Source of the DNA: an uncultured Eubacteriales bacterium
Lineage (GTDB): Bacteria > Bacillota > Clostridia > Christensenellales > Aristaeellaceae
NCBI GenBank assembly: GCA_900542445.1
Contig: UQNN01000012.1
Coordinates: 3,676 to 67,675 of the forward strand
Direction: 5' to 3'
DNA length: 64,000 nucleotides
The position numbers and the translations under genes were made by a program. Shown here one piece after another: positions 7,451 to 15,309 of the stretch (within the stretch, counting starts at the first letter, position 1; each line of letters starts with the position of its first letter). The notes under the pieces were generated by a model that was not told the origin of the DNA, ran no database searches, and was given only the letters and a program-made list of their open reading frames with translations.

Positions 7451-9625
7451 ATGAACAAGAGGAGCAAAACTGCGGTATGGCTGCCGATTGTGGCCACGCT
7501 ACTGTTTTGTGTGCTGGCGATTCTCAGCGGAAGATTGCAAAAGCAGGAGGCCATCGGCAACGTCGTTTCCGAGCAGATGACCTTTCCGAACGGAACCGGC
7601 GTGAGCCTGAGCGCGGGCGGCGCTTACGGCCTGATGGAAAGCGAAGGGCCGGGGTTCAACCTTCCGGCGGGGAAATACCGCATTCACTGGGTGGCGGAAA
7701 ACGACGGCGACGCGCTGCTGCATGTGCTCTGCGACAACGGAACGGCCATCGAACCGAGCACCTTTGTCCTGCCTGCGGGCGAAGGGGAAGGCGATATTGA
7801 GCTGACGCTGCCGGAAAGCTGCGAAAACGTGCAGCTGAAATTCGAATTTGCGGCGGGCGAATCGCTGAGCATTGAGGATATCCGCATCTATCTGCCCGCG
7901 TATGCCGACGATGAATTCACGCTGGTGTTCTTTGCGCTGGCGCTGAGCGTGCTCTGGGTGCTCTACGCAACCGGGCGCATGAAGCCGGACGACGCGTGCA
8001 TCCTGCTGGCGATCGGTATAGCGGTGCTGATCGCTTCCGGCCCGGCGCTCAAGGAGACGCTGAATATCGGCCACGATACCGAGTGGCACCTGGCACGCAT
8101 TAAAAATCTGGCCAGCGGCCTGCGGGAAGGGCAGTTCCCCGTGCGGCTGGGCGGCGAATCCTACAACGGATACGGCGCGCTGACCTCCATCTTCTATCCG
8201 GATTTCTTCCTCTATCCGTTTGCGCTGATGCGGCTGTGCGGCGCAAGCCTGATTTACGTGGGCAATGTGCTGAGCATCGCCATCAATCTGGCTTCGGCGC
8301 TGAGCATGTATGTTGCGGCCAAGCGGCTGTTCGGCCATCGCGGCGCGGCGGCCTGCGCTTCCATCGGCTACACGCTGGCGATGTATCGGCTTTCCGACGT
8401 GTTCACGCGTTACGCGGTCGGCGAGGCCATGGCGATGGCCATTCTGCCCATGTTCATCTGGGCGCTGTGGGAGGTCGTCTGCGGGGATCAACGCCGCTGG
8501 GCGGCGCTTTCGCTGACGGCGGCGGGCATTGCGCTCTGCCACGTGATCAGCACGATGCTCTGTGCGTTGCTGGCCGTGCTTTTCGGCCTGATCCACATTC
8601 GCGGCATCGTGAAGGAGAAGCGCATTCTGCCGATTTTAAAGGCGGCGGGGCTCTGCGCGTTGCTTGTCGCCTTCCAATATGTGCCTTTCCTGACCTATGC
8701 GGCGGAGGGCATCGGCGCGGCGGATCTGGCATGGCATTTGATTTACAACACCATCGAACCGGCGCAGTTATTGACGCTGGGGCGCGGCACAATCGTCAAG
8801 CCGAAGAACCTGCGCCTGCTCAGCTTTTCGGCGGGGCTGGATCTCTGGCTGATTATCGGGGCGGGATTGGCGCTGGTGGCGATCCTTCGCGGCCGTAGAC
8901 GCGATGAAAACGAGCGAAAGGCGCTGACGTTCATTGCGGGCGGCGTGTTCTTCGCCGTTGCTTCGACGGATTTTTTCCCGTGGAGCTATGTGGCGCTGAT
9001 TGACCATGGATTGATGGATTACATGCAGTTCACCTGGCGGCTGCTGATGCTGGCGGTGGTGCTGCTGGCGCTGGCGGCCGGATACGGCGTGGCGCGCTTC
9101 TTTGAGGAGAAGCCCGAACACGGCGTGCTGCTGACGCTGTGCCTCACGGCGGCGCTGGCTCTGCCGACACTGACAACCGAAACGCAGAGCGACTTGTATC
9201 TGCGCTACGGCGAGACGTATCCCCCGTATATGTATGGCACGGAATACACGATGGAAGGGACGAACTTCGGCTATACGCTCGACAAAAATCCGCATGTCGA
9301 ACAGGGCGAAATCAGCCTGACGGCGTATGCCAAACAGGGCACGCAGATCGAAATGCAGGTGGAAGCGCAAACGGACGGCGTGATTTCCGTTCCGCTGTTT
9401 GGCTACGACGGATATCGCGCGCAGGCAGACGGACAGGAGCTGGAAACGGGGCTTGACGAAAACAAGCGGCTGACGGTTGTCGTTCCGGCGGGCACGAAGG
9501 GTGAAGTCAAACTCTGGTATGCGGGCAAGCGCTGGTGGCGGATATCGGATGCAGTATCGCTGCTGACGGCGCTGGCGCTGATCGCCGCGCGCATTCAACA
9601 CAGACGGAAGGCCCAAAAGGCCTGA
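7451..9625 (+). CDS. Large membrane protein, PTPS-related/YfhO-like, paralogue 1
   Basis: A 724-residue protein related to membrane proteins annotated as 6-pyruvoyl-tetrahydropterin synthase-related, which are unrelated to the enzyme. Layout: one membrane segment (~10-27); an external beta-rich domain (~40-150); about eleven membrane segments; an external C-terminal beta domain containing FGYDGYRAQADGQ; and a last hydrophobic segment after YAGKRWWRISDAVS. The first inter-membrane loop has NIGHDTEWHLARI and NGYGALTSIFYPDFFLYPF. Two paralogues lie at 16822 and 18984 with the same plan. The build resembles GT-C glycosyltransferases or YfhO, which add sugars to surface polymers; that role is inference. 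It sits 33 bases after whiA and 36 bases before the crh-like gene, inside an otherwise conserved pair. Confidence 0.75.
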   Translation: MNKRSKTAVWLPIVATLLFCVLAILSGRLQKQEAIGNVVSEQMTFPNGTGVSLSAGGAYGLMESEGPGFNLPAGKYRIHWVAENDGDALLHVLCDNGTAIEPSTFVLPAGEGEGDIELTLPESCENVQLKFEFAAGESLSIEDIRIYLPAYADDEFTLVFFALALSVLWVLYATGRMKPDDACILLAIGIAVLIASGPALKETLNIGHDTEWHLARIKNLASGLREGQFPVRLGGESYNGYGALTSIFYPDFFLYPFALMRLCGASLIYVGNVLSIAINLASALSMYVAAKRLFGHRGAAACASIGYTLAMYRLSDVFTRYAVGEAMAMAILPMFIWALWEVVCGDQRRWAALSLTAAGIALCHVISTMLCALLAVLFGLIHIRGIVKEKRILPILKAAGLCALLVAFQYVPFLTYAAEGIGAADLAWHLIYNTIEPAQLLTLGRGTIVKPKNLRLLSFSAGLDLWLIIGAGLALVAILRGRRRDENERKALTFIAGGVFFAVASTDFFPWSYVALIDHGLMDYMQFTWRLLMLAVVLLALAAGYGVARFFEEKPEHGVLLTLCLTAALALPTLTTETQSDLYLRYGETYPPYMYGTEYTMEGTNFGYTLDKNPHVEQGEISLTAYAKQGTQIEMQVEAQTDGVISVPLFGYDGYRAQADGQELETGLDENKRLTVVVPAGTKGEVKLWYAGKRWWRISDAVSLLTALALIAARIQHRRKAQKA

Positions 9626-9661
9626 ACCCGACACGAGCAGAGCGAAAGGAGAAAGTGAGCG

Positions 9662-9910
9662 ATGGAGCTGACGATTAAAGTTGCGATTCAGAAGGAAATG
9701 ATGACCCGGCAGGCGGCCGATATCGCGCACAGGATGAGCGAATTTGAGAGCCGCGTGCTGCTCAAGCGGCAGAATTTGACGGTCAACGCCAAATCGCTGA
9801 TGGGCGTGCTTTCCGCCGATTTGCGCGACGGGCAGGCCGTGACCATTCTTGCCGAAGGGCCGGATGAGGCGCAGGCAGTGTGTACGCTCAGCAAATTGCT
9901 GGGGGCGTAA
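9662..9910 (+). CDS. crh: HPr-family protein lacking the active-site His, Crh-like
   Basis: An 82-residue HPr-fold protein. In HPr the PTS phosphate goes onto His15 within a GLHARPA motif. Here the matching stretch is EMMTRQAA, with M14 in the His position, so it cannot carry phosphate in the PTS relay. The regulatory serine loop is intact: NAKSLMGVLS places S45 where HPr kinase phosphorylates Ser46. This combination defines Crh, the catabolite repression HPr of Bacillus, which has Gln at position 15, and the link to whiA supports the assignment. Its likely role is as a CcpA cofactor or metabolic sensor. No HPr kinase gene is in the window. AAAGGAG precedes the start. Confidence 0.8.
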   Translation: MELTIKVAIQKEMMTRQAADIAHRMSEFESRVLLKRQNLTVNAKSLMGVLSADLRDGQAVTILAEGPDEAQAVCTLSKLLGA

Positions 9911-9996
9911 ACAAGGCGGGCGGATTTCAGCGCGCCATCATATTCGACCGGAAACCCAAAAGAAGCACAAAAATAGAAATATTTTAATGAACACTC

Positions 9997-10026
9997 TTGA
10001 CAAAATCTGTCGGGGGGGTGTTATCT
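9997..10026 (+). promoter_or_regulatory. Promoter of the gntR-tct unit
   Basis: TTGACA (9997-10002) is followed after 18 bases by TTATCT (10021-10026). A run of seven G residues fills the spacer just before the -10 box. Confidence 0.65.
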
Positions 10027-10040
10027 TTTATACATGACAT

Positions 10041-10055
10041 ACCTGTAATACAAGT
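10041..10055. promoter_or_regulatory. Candidate GntR operator
   Basis: ACCTGTAATACAAGT is a 15-base near-palindrome with one mismatched pair. Its core TGTAATACA fits the yGTM-N-KACr pattern known for FadR-subfamily GntR proteins. It begins about 15 bases after the -10 box and ends 27 bases before the gntR start, so bound protein would block early transcription. Confidence 0.55.
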
Positions 10056-10082
10056 TAGACAAGTTTTGCCGGAGGATGAAGC

Positions 10083-10808
10083 ATGGAGAGAACAGACAAC
10101 CTGAAACTTCTCCCGGATGAAGTTTACGAAAATCTTTTGAACAAAATCGTCAATAAGGAATGGAAAATCGGAGACAGGATTCCTTCGGAAAACGCGCTGT
10201 GCAAGGAATATGGAGTCAGCCGCGTCAGCGTCCGCGCGGCGCTGCAAAAGCTTCAGGCGCAGAACATGGTCATCACGCGGCCCGGACGCGGCACGTTTGT
10301 GCTCAGCAACCGAACGGGCGAAAACGCCATCAGCATGACGGTCGGCAAGATGGATTTGAGCAAAAACGAATTCCGCTATGTGGTGGAACTGCGCAAAGCC
10401 ATCGAGTTCACGGCGGTGGAACTGATGGTCAAATACGGCCATCCAGAGGATTTTGAGCGGCTGCACGACGCGCTTGAGCAGATGAGGGACTGCGGCGGCG
10501 ACGTGGAAAAATACGTGAAAGCCGATTACGACTTCCATTGGGCGATTATTCTGGGCAGTCACAATCCGCTGTTTGCCAGCGTGATGAACGGGCTGAAGGA
10601 CGTGCTCATGCGCTATTTTCAGGAGATGGCGGCGGTTTCAAACGGCAATTTCTCAAGAGCCATTCAAAACCACACGCAGATTTATGAGAGCCTGATCTCC
10701 CGCAACGCGGAACACGTGAAACGCGTGATTGACGGCACGTTTGAATACAATCTGGTTCGATTCCGCAATGCGTTCAAGGAAGAAGAGGGGGAGACGGAAC
10801 AGCCATGA
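10083..10808 (+). CDS. FadR-subfamily GntR transcriptional regulator
   Basis: A 241-residue regulator with an N-terminal winged helix (residues ~10-75; KIGDRIPSENALCKEYGVSR then VSVRAALQKLQAQNMVITR and PGRGTFV) and a C-terminal all-helical FCD domain (~100-225) that normally binds an acidic ligand through metal-coordinating residues. FadR-type GntR proteins usually repress the adjacent sugar-acid or carboxylate genes until the substrate binds. The enolase-superfamily gene overlaps its stop codon (ATGA at 10805-10808), so regulator, enzyme and transporter form one operon. A palindrome just downstream of the promoter suggests autoregulation. The inducer is unknown and is most easily guessed as the substrate of the neighbouring enzyme. 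Confidence 0.92.
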   Translation: MERTDNLKLLPDEVYENLLNKIVNKEWKIGDRIPSENALCKEYGVSRVSVRAALQKLQAQNMVITRPGRGTFVLSNRTGENAISMTVGKMDLSKNEFRYVVELRKAIEFTAVELMVKYGHPEDFERLHDALEQMRDCGGDVEKYVKADYDFHWAIILGSHNPLFASVMNGLKDVLMRYFQEMAAVSNGNFSRAIQNHTQIYESLISRNAEHVKRVIDGTFEYNLVRFRNAFKEEEGETEQP

Positions 10809-11941
10809 AAATCACGGATGTACAGATCTGCCGGGTGACGCTGCCCACAGACCGCTGGCTGCTTGTGTGCGTGGAGACGGACGAAGGGCACAGAGGCTGG
10901 GGCGAAGTGACGGGCAGCATGGACGATCACGGATTGGCCGCGCTGCTGGAAGGGCTGAAACCGACGCTTATCGGCCGGAATCCGCTGAACATCGCCGAAT
11001 GCGAGCGGCCGTTTCATCAGTGGACGTATCCCGTGACGCGAACCATCCGGACATACAGCACGGCGCTTTCGGGACTCGATCAGGCGCTTTGGGATGTGAC
11101 GGCCAGGCACTACGGCCTGCCGCTGTACCGGATGTACGGCGCGGGGGAGAAGAAGAGCATTCCGTTGTACGCCAACCTGAATAAGGCGATTCGCCAGAAG
11201 CGGCGGCCTGAGGACTTGGAGAAAAACGGCGTGCTGGCCGCGCAGGCTGGCTATGCGATGCTCAAGTGCACGCCGTTTGACGAAGTGAATCCCGCCAACG
11301 TGGATTCGGATTTGGACGCGGGCTTCCGGCGGCTGGAAGCGCTGGCCCGCCACGTGTCGATCGAGCGCATTGCGATAGATTGTCATCAGCGGTTTGAGCG
11401 CTATACCCTTTCGCGAATGCTCTCGCGCCTGCTGGATGACTTTGGCGTGCCGTATTGGGTGGAAGACCCTGTGGATGTGAAGGATTACGACGCCATGCGC
11501 ACGGTGATTGCGCGCTACCCGCAGATCCGCTGGGCGGCGGGTGAGGACGCGCTGACCTACAACATGATGAACCAGATCATGCAGTCCCGTTGTTATGAGA
11601 TGCTCATGCCGGATGTCAAATACATCGGCGGGCCGAGCGTGGTGAAAAACGTGATGGCCTACGGCGAGGGGCTGGGCTTCAAGGTGACGCTGCATAATCC
11701 GAACGGCCTGATTGCCACGGCGCACAGCGCGCACCTTTCAGCGCTCTCGCGGTTTGAAACCATGATGGAGTATCCCTTCATGGCCGTGCCGGAACGCGAA
11801 CTGCTGTGCGAACCGATGGAACAGGTTCACGATGGCCGGTACTGGTTCAGCGAAGAACCGGGCATTGGCATCGAGCTCAAGCCGGAAGTATTTCGGACGT
11901 ATGGCGAGCGCTTTGTGAACGGGCGCTGGGAACGCATGTGA
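10805..11941 (+). CDS. Enolase-superfamily enzyme, mandelate racemase/acid-sugar dehydratase type
   Basis: A 378-residue enzyme with the two-domain mandelate racemase/muconate cycloisomerase fold. Magnesium ligands are visible at D192 (AIDCHQRF), E220 (YWVEDPVD) and E247 (AAGEDALT). A His-Asp pair typical of the mandelate racemase subgroup is present at H297 (TLHNPNG) and D270 (MPDVKYIGG). K154 takes the place of one of the usual second-strand lysines. Such enzymes pull a proton next to a carboxylate and usually dehydrate or epimerise sugar acids. The actual substrate cannot be read from sequence; the neighbouring tricarboxylate-type transporter and GntR regulator point to an imported organic or sugar acid. 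It is translationally coupled to gntR. Confidence 0.85.
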   Translation: MKITDVQICRVTLPTDRWLLVCVETDEGHRGWGEVTGSMDDHGLAALLEGLKPTLIGRNPLNIAECERPFHQWTYPVTRTIRTYSTALSGLDQALWDVTARHYGLPLYRMYGAGEKKSIPLYANLNKAIRQKRRPEDLEKNGVLAAQAGYAMLKCTPFDEVNPANVDSDLDAGFRRLEALARHVSIERIAIDCHQRFERYTLSRMLSRLLDDFGVPYWVEDPVDVKDYDAMRTVIARYPQIRWAAGEDALTYNMMNQIMQSRCYEMLMPDVKYIGGPSVVKNVMAYGEGLGFKVTLHNPNGLIATAHSAHLSALSRFETMMEYPFMAVPERELLCEPMEQVHDGRYWFSEEPGIGIELKPEVFRTYGERFVNGRWERM

Positions 11942-11959
11942 CGCGGGAGGGACGAGAAC

Positions 11960-12400
11960 GTGAAGAACAGGAATCTCTGTGTGTCGCTGGGCATGCTGGC
12001 GTTCAGCGGCGTGCTGCTTGCGCAGACAATGACGATCAAGGTGGCGGACAGCCGAATGCTGCCGATGCTGTCGTTTGTGTTGTGTGCCTTTTCCGGCGCA
12101 GTGCTGCTGATTCAATCGCTGACGGGCCGCGCAAACGACGAGACGGGCGGATTGCTGTTTGCCCGAAAGGAATGGCTGGCGATCGTCGCACTGCTGGCCT
12201 GCTGGGCGCTGATGCCTGCGCTGGGCTTCTTTGCTTCCGTCTTCCTGATGCTGATGGCGATTTCGCTGATTATGGCGGAAGGATGGACGGCGCGGACGGT
12301 GGGCAGGCAGGCGGCGCTGAATCTGGCGTTTACCGCATGTCTGTACGTGGTATTTGTGGTTTTGCTTCAAATGGTCACGCCTTCGGGGTTGATCATTTAA
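11960..12400 (+). CDS. tctB: Tripartite tricarboxylate transporter small membrane subunit TctB
   Basis: A 146-residue protein with four membrane segments (~7-25, 33-51, 72-90, 115-140), the size and shape of TctB. The start is GTG at 11960, with GGGAGG at 11945-11950 nine bases upstream. In this transporter family TctB and the large TctA form the membrane channel, fed by the external binding protein TctC. The order B, C, A here is common. It lies 18 bases after the enolase-superfamily gene, which supports a joint uptake and conversion pathway. The middle loop (residues ~52-70) is hydrophilic and poorly conserved in the family. Confidence 0.85.
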   Translation: MKNRNLCVSLGMLAFSGVLLAQTMTIKVADSRMLPMLSFVLCAFSGAVLLIQSLTGRANDETGGLLFARKEWLAIVALLACWALMPALGFFASVFLMLMAISLIMAEGWTARTVGRQAALNLAFTACLYVVFVVLLQMVTPSGLII

Positions 12401-12432
12401 AAAAAGAAAGAGAACAAAGAGGAGGAACGAAC

Positions 12433-13395
12433 ATGAAGAAACTGATTGCTGTGGCGCTTGCGCTGGTCTGCGCGCTGGCCGTGACGATTCCCGCAGTGGC
12501 GGAAATCGCGTACCCGACGAAGAACATCGAGTTCATCATTCCCTACGCCGCGGGCGGCGGAACGGATGCGCTGATGCGCGTGCTGATGGCGGCTATGGAA
12601 GAGGAATGGGGCAAATCGATCATCATCTCCAACAAAGGCGGCAATCTGGGCCAGGTTGGCCTGACGGAACTGGCGGGCAAGCCGAACGACGGCTACACGC
12701 TGGGCGCGCTGTCCAACCTTGACCACATTCTGGTGCTGCTGACGGGCGAAAACGTGTCGTATACGTATGATTCGTTTGAGTACATCGGCGCGATTAACAC
12801 GACCGCCAACGTGCTGATTGCCAGCGCGGCGAGCGGCTTTGAGACGCTGGATGATATGATGGACTATGCGAAGAAGAACCCCGGCGGCCTGACGGTTTCC
12901 GTGTCGGGCAAGACCCACATCGCGGAAGCCGCGCTGCTGGAGCGCGCCGCGGGCATCAAGGTGACGACCATCATGCAGAGCAGCGGCGGCGACAGCCTGA
13001 ACGCGGTGCTGGGCGGTCACGTGGACGTTGCGATTCTGGATAAGAAATTCGTGGCGCAGGTTGACGGGCAGGGCTGCCATACGCTGGGCATTTTCTGCGG
13101 CGAACGCATGGACGTTGTGCCGGATGTGCCGACTTTCAAGGAGCAGGGTTACGACGTGGCGACGGAAACCTATCGCGTGATCGTCGCGCCTGCCGGAACG
13201 CCGAAGGAAATCTGCGACGCGATTGCCGAGACGATGAAGAAAGTGACTCAGACGCCTGAATTCCAGGAGAAGATGGCAAACATGGGCGAAATCTACCGCT
13301 TCCTGGGCCCGGACGAGGTGAAAGCGCGTCTGGACGGCGACTATCAGGCGATGGTCGAAATGCTGGAAGAGAACCCCGACGCATTGAGCCGCTGA
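12433..13395 (+). CDS. tctC: Tripartite tricarboxylate transporter substrate-binding protein TctC
   Basis: A 320-residue extracytoplasmic binding protein of the TctC/Bug family. I start at the ATG at 12433, preceded by GAGGAGG; this gives a clean signal peptide (MKKLIAVALALVCALAVTIP, cut near AVAEI at ~23). There is no lipobox Cys, so anchoring may differ from typical Gram-positive lipoproteins. The ligand loop IIPYAAGGGTDALMR and the PNDGYTLGALSN segment are typical. Bug proteins hold carboxylates through two water molecules and main-chain contacts, so specificity cannot be predicted from a few residues. A strong hairpin follows the gene before tctA, which may keep its transcript more abundant than the membrane subunits. 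Confidence 0.9.
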   Translation: MKKLIAVALALVCALAVTIPAVAEIAYPTKNIEFIIPYAAGGGTDALMRVLMAAMEEEWGKSIIISNKGGNLGQVGLTELAGKPNDGYTLGALSNLDHILVLLTGENVSYTYDSFEYIGAINTTANVLIASAASGFETLDDMMDYAKKNPGGLTVSVSGKTHIAEAALLERAAGIKVTTIMQSSGGDSLNAVLGGHVDVAILDKKFVAQVDGQGCHTLGIFCGERMDVVPDVPTFKEQGYDVATETYRVIVAPAGTPKEICDAIAETMKKVTQTPEFQEKMANMGEIYRFLGPDEVKARLDGDYQAMVEMLEENPDALSR

Positions 13396-13406
13396 AGCGA
13401 ACGGAA

Positions 13407-13437
13407 AGCCGGCTCCGCCCTTTGGGGCGGAGCGGCT
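13407..13437 (+). promoter_or_regulatory. Strong hairpin between tctC and tctA
   Basis: GCTCCGCCC (13412-13420) pairs perfectly with GGGCGGAGC (13425-13433) around a TTTG loop, and AGCC/GGCT can extend it past a one-base bulge. No T-run follows, so it is unlikely to terminate fully. It probably protects the 3' end of the binding-protein message. Confidence 0.7.
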
Positions 13438-13460
13438 GATGCTGGAGGAAAAAGGTCAAT

Positions 13461-14960
13461 ATGGAAATGATCGTTCAAGTGCTTGGCAGTCTGTTTCATC
13501 CGCTGGCGCTGGGTGTCAATATCTTTGGCGTTGTTTTAGGCATCATCTTCGGCGCAATGCCGGGCTTGAACGGCGTGGTGGGCGTTGCGCTGCTGCTGCC
13601 GCTGACCTATGGTCTTTCGCCTGCGAACGGCCTGATGATGCTGGGCGGTCTGTATATGGGCGCGACTTACGGCGGCTCGATTTCCGCTATTCTGCTGAAT
13701 TGTCCGGGCACGGGCGAGGCGGCCTGCACGGCGCTCAATGGCAACCCGCTGGCGCGGCAGGGGCGGGCGATGGAGGCGCTGTCGTATTCGGCGCTGTCCA
13801 GCGGCATCGGCGGTATGTTTGGCACGCTGGTGATGCTGTTTTTTACGCCCGTGCTAGCGAAAATGGCGCTCAAATTCGGCCCGCCGGAGCTGTTTCTGGT
13901 GTGTCTGGCCGGACTTGCGGTTGTCGGCAGCCTGATGGATAAGAGCATGGCGAAGGGCTTTTTCGCGGTGGGCGTCGGCCTCGTGCTGTCGATGGTCGGC
14001 ATGGATACGATGAGCTCGAATTACCGGTTTACCTTTGGCAGCGCCGATTTGCAGGCGGGGCTGAACCTGATTCCGGTGAGCGTCGGTTTCTTTGCCATTG
14101 CGGAAATGCTGGATCTGATGAGCCAGAGCGGCGAAAACGGAGAAATCTGCTCGGAACTCAAGCCGTTCAGCGTCCGCGAAGCGTTTGCCGGATGCCTGAG
14201 CCGCTGGTGGGTGATTCTCAAATCGTCCGTCATCGGAACAATCATCGGCATTCTGCCGGGCACGGGCGGCGCGATTGCGTCTTTCATTGCCTATGGCGAG
14301 GCCAAGCGAACTTCGAAGGAGGGGGCGCTGTTCGGCAAGGGCAGCATCGACGGCATTGTCGCGCCGGAAAGCGCGAACAACGCGGCGGTCGGCGGTTCGT
14401 TTGTGCCGCTGATGAGCCTGGGCATTCCCGGTTCGGCGACGTCGGCCATCATCTTCGGCGCGCTGACGGTGCATGGGCTGATTCCCGGCCCGCGCCTGTT
14501 CGTCAACAACGCCGACGTGGTTTACACCATGATGCTGGGGCTTGTGCTGAGTGTCGTCTTCATGGTCATCATCGGTCTGGGCGGCGTGAAATTTTTCGCC
14601 AAGGTGCTCAAAATCGATAAAAAGGTGATCGTTCCGGCGGTGCTGGCGTTTTCGCTCATCGGCGCATACAGCGCGCGCAACAGTATGTTCGACGTGCTGG
14701 TCGCGATTGTCTTCGGCGTGGCGGGCCTGGTCTGCAAGCGCGCGAAAATCCCGGTCGCGCCGATTATCCTGGGCATGATTCTGGGCACGATGGCCGAAGA
14801 GAACCTGCGCCGCGCGATGACGATTGCTTCCGCCAAGTCGCTGAGCCTGGTGGGCTACATCGTGATGCGCCCGGTTTCGCTGGTCGTGCTGGCGCTGGTT
14901 GTGCTGCTGATTGCGGGCAACGTTTATTCAAGCTGCAAACAGCGCAAGGCGAAAAATTGA
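13461..14960 (+). CDS. tctA: Tripartite tricarboxylate transporter large membrane subunit TctA
   Basis: A 499-residue membrane protein with about twelve segments and the two internally repeated TctA signatures: the first around MPGLNGVVGVALLLPLTYGL and NCPGTGEAACTALNGNPLAR, the second around ILPGTGGAIASFIAYGEAKR followed by GIVAPESANNAAVGGSFVP. These glycine-rich loops are the parts of TctA thought to line the transport path. It uses an ion gradient, with substrate delivered by TctC. It ends the operon: a consensus promoter for the proS T-box begins 12 bases after its stop codon, and no separate terminator is visible in that short space. Confidence 0.93.
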   Translation: MEMIVQVLGSLFHPLALGVNIFGVVLGIIFGAMPGLNGVVGVALLLPLTYGLSPANGLMMLGGLYMGATYGGSISAILLNCPGTGEAACTALNGNPLARQGRAMEALSYSALSSGIGGMFGTLVMLFFTPVLAKMALKFGPPELFLVCLAGLAVVGSLMDKSMAKGFFAVGVGLVLSMVGMDTMSSNYRFTFGSADLQAGLNLIPVSVGFFAIAEMLDLMSQSGENGEICSELKPFSVREAFAGCLSRWWVILKSSVIGTIIGILPGTGGAIASFIAYGEAKRTSKEGALFGKGSIDGIVAPESANNAAVGGSFVPLMSLGIPGSATSAIIFGALTVHGLIPGPRLFVNNADVVYTMMLGLVLSVVFMVIIGLGGVKFFAKVLKIDKKVIVPAVLAFSLIGAYSARNSMFDVLVAIVFGVAGLVCKRAKIPVAPIILGMILGTMAEENLRRAMTIASAKSLSLVGYIVMRPVSLVVLALVVLLIAGNVYSSCKQRKAKN

Positions 14961-14971
14961 GCCGCGAAACG

Positions 14972-15000
14972 GTTGACATCCCCCCGATTTTTGCTTATAA
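14972..15000 (+). promoter_or_regulatory. Consensus sigma-A promoter of the proS T-box
   Basis: TTGACA (14972-14977), 17-base spacer, TATAAT (14995-15000): a perfect consensus. Transcription should start near 15007. Confidence 0.93.
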
Positions 15001-15006
15001 TGAATG

Positions 15007-15243
15007 CGATATCAGGCGATAACGGGGAAAGCGGAACGCGAAAACCTTTCAAGAGAGCCGGGCTAACAGCTGCAAGGCCGGGCAGGGCGCGCGTTCAAGG
15101 CTCCGAACCCCATCAGCCGCGGCGCCAAGAACGCCGCCGTTCTCCCCGCGATAAGGGGTTGAGCAGGGCGCGGAGAGCGCCAAACCGGGTGGTACCGCGA
15201 AGCAATGCGCTTCGTCCCAGTGATGGGACGGGGCGCTTTTTTT
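15007..15243 (+). ncRNA. T-box riboswitch upstream of proS
   Basis: The leader between the promoter and proS carries the T-box core GGGTGGTACCGCG (15187-15199), whose bases pair with the free NCCA end of uncharged tRNA. AGAGAG followed by a GC-rich apical hairpin near 15053-15085 fits the Stem I AG-bulge and distal loop. In the 3' side of Stem I, GAAC-CCC-A at 15105-15112 gives a candidate proline specifier codon CCC (15109-15111). The leader ends in a terminator: GTCCCA (15214-15219) with TGGGAC (15224-15229), flanked by GCGC pairs and a run of seven or more T. Uncharged tRNA-Pro should favour the antiterminator and let proS be transcribed. Confidence 0.92.
15207..15243 (+). terminator. Regulated terminator of the T-box
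   Basis: GCGC/GCGC outer pairs (15207-15210, 15233-15236) and the GTCCCA/TGGGAC inner stem, followed by TTTTTTT (15237-15243). The competing antiterminator uses the T-box core just upstream. Confidence 0.88.
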
Positions 15244-15309
15244 GTGGACATACTGTTCTAAAGGCGACTTATTTTTGAAATCATGAACCTGTAAAGTGAG
15301 GGAAAAAAC

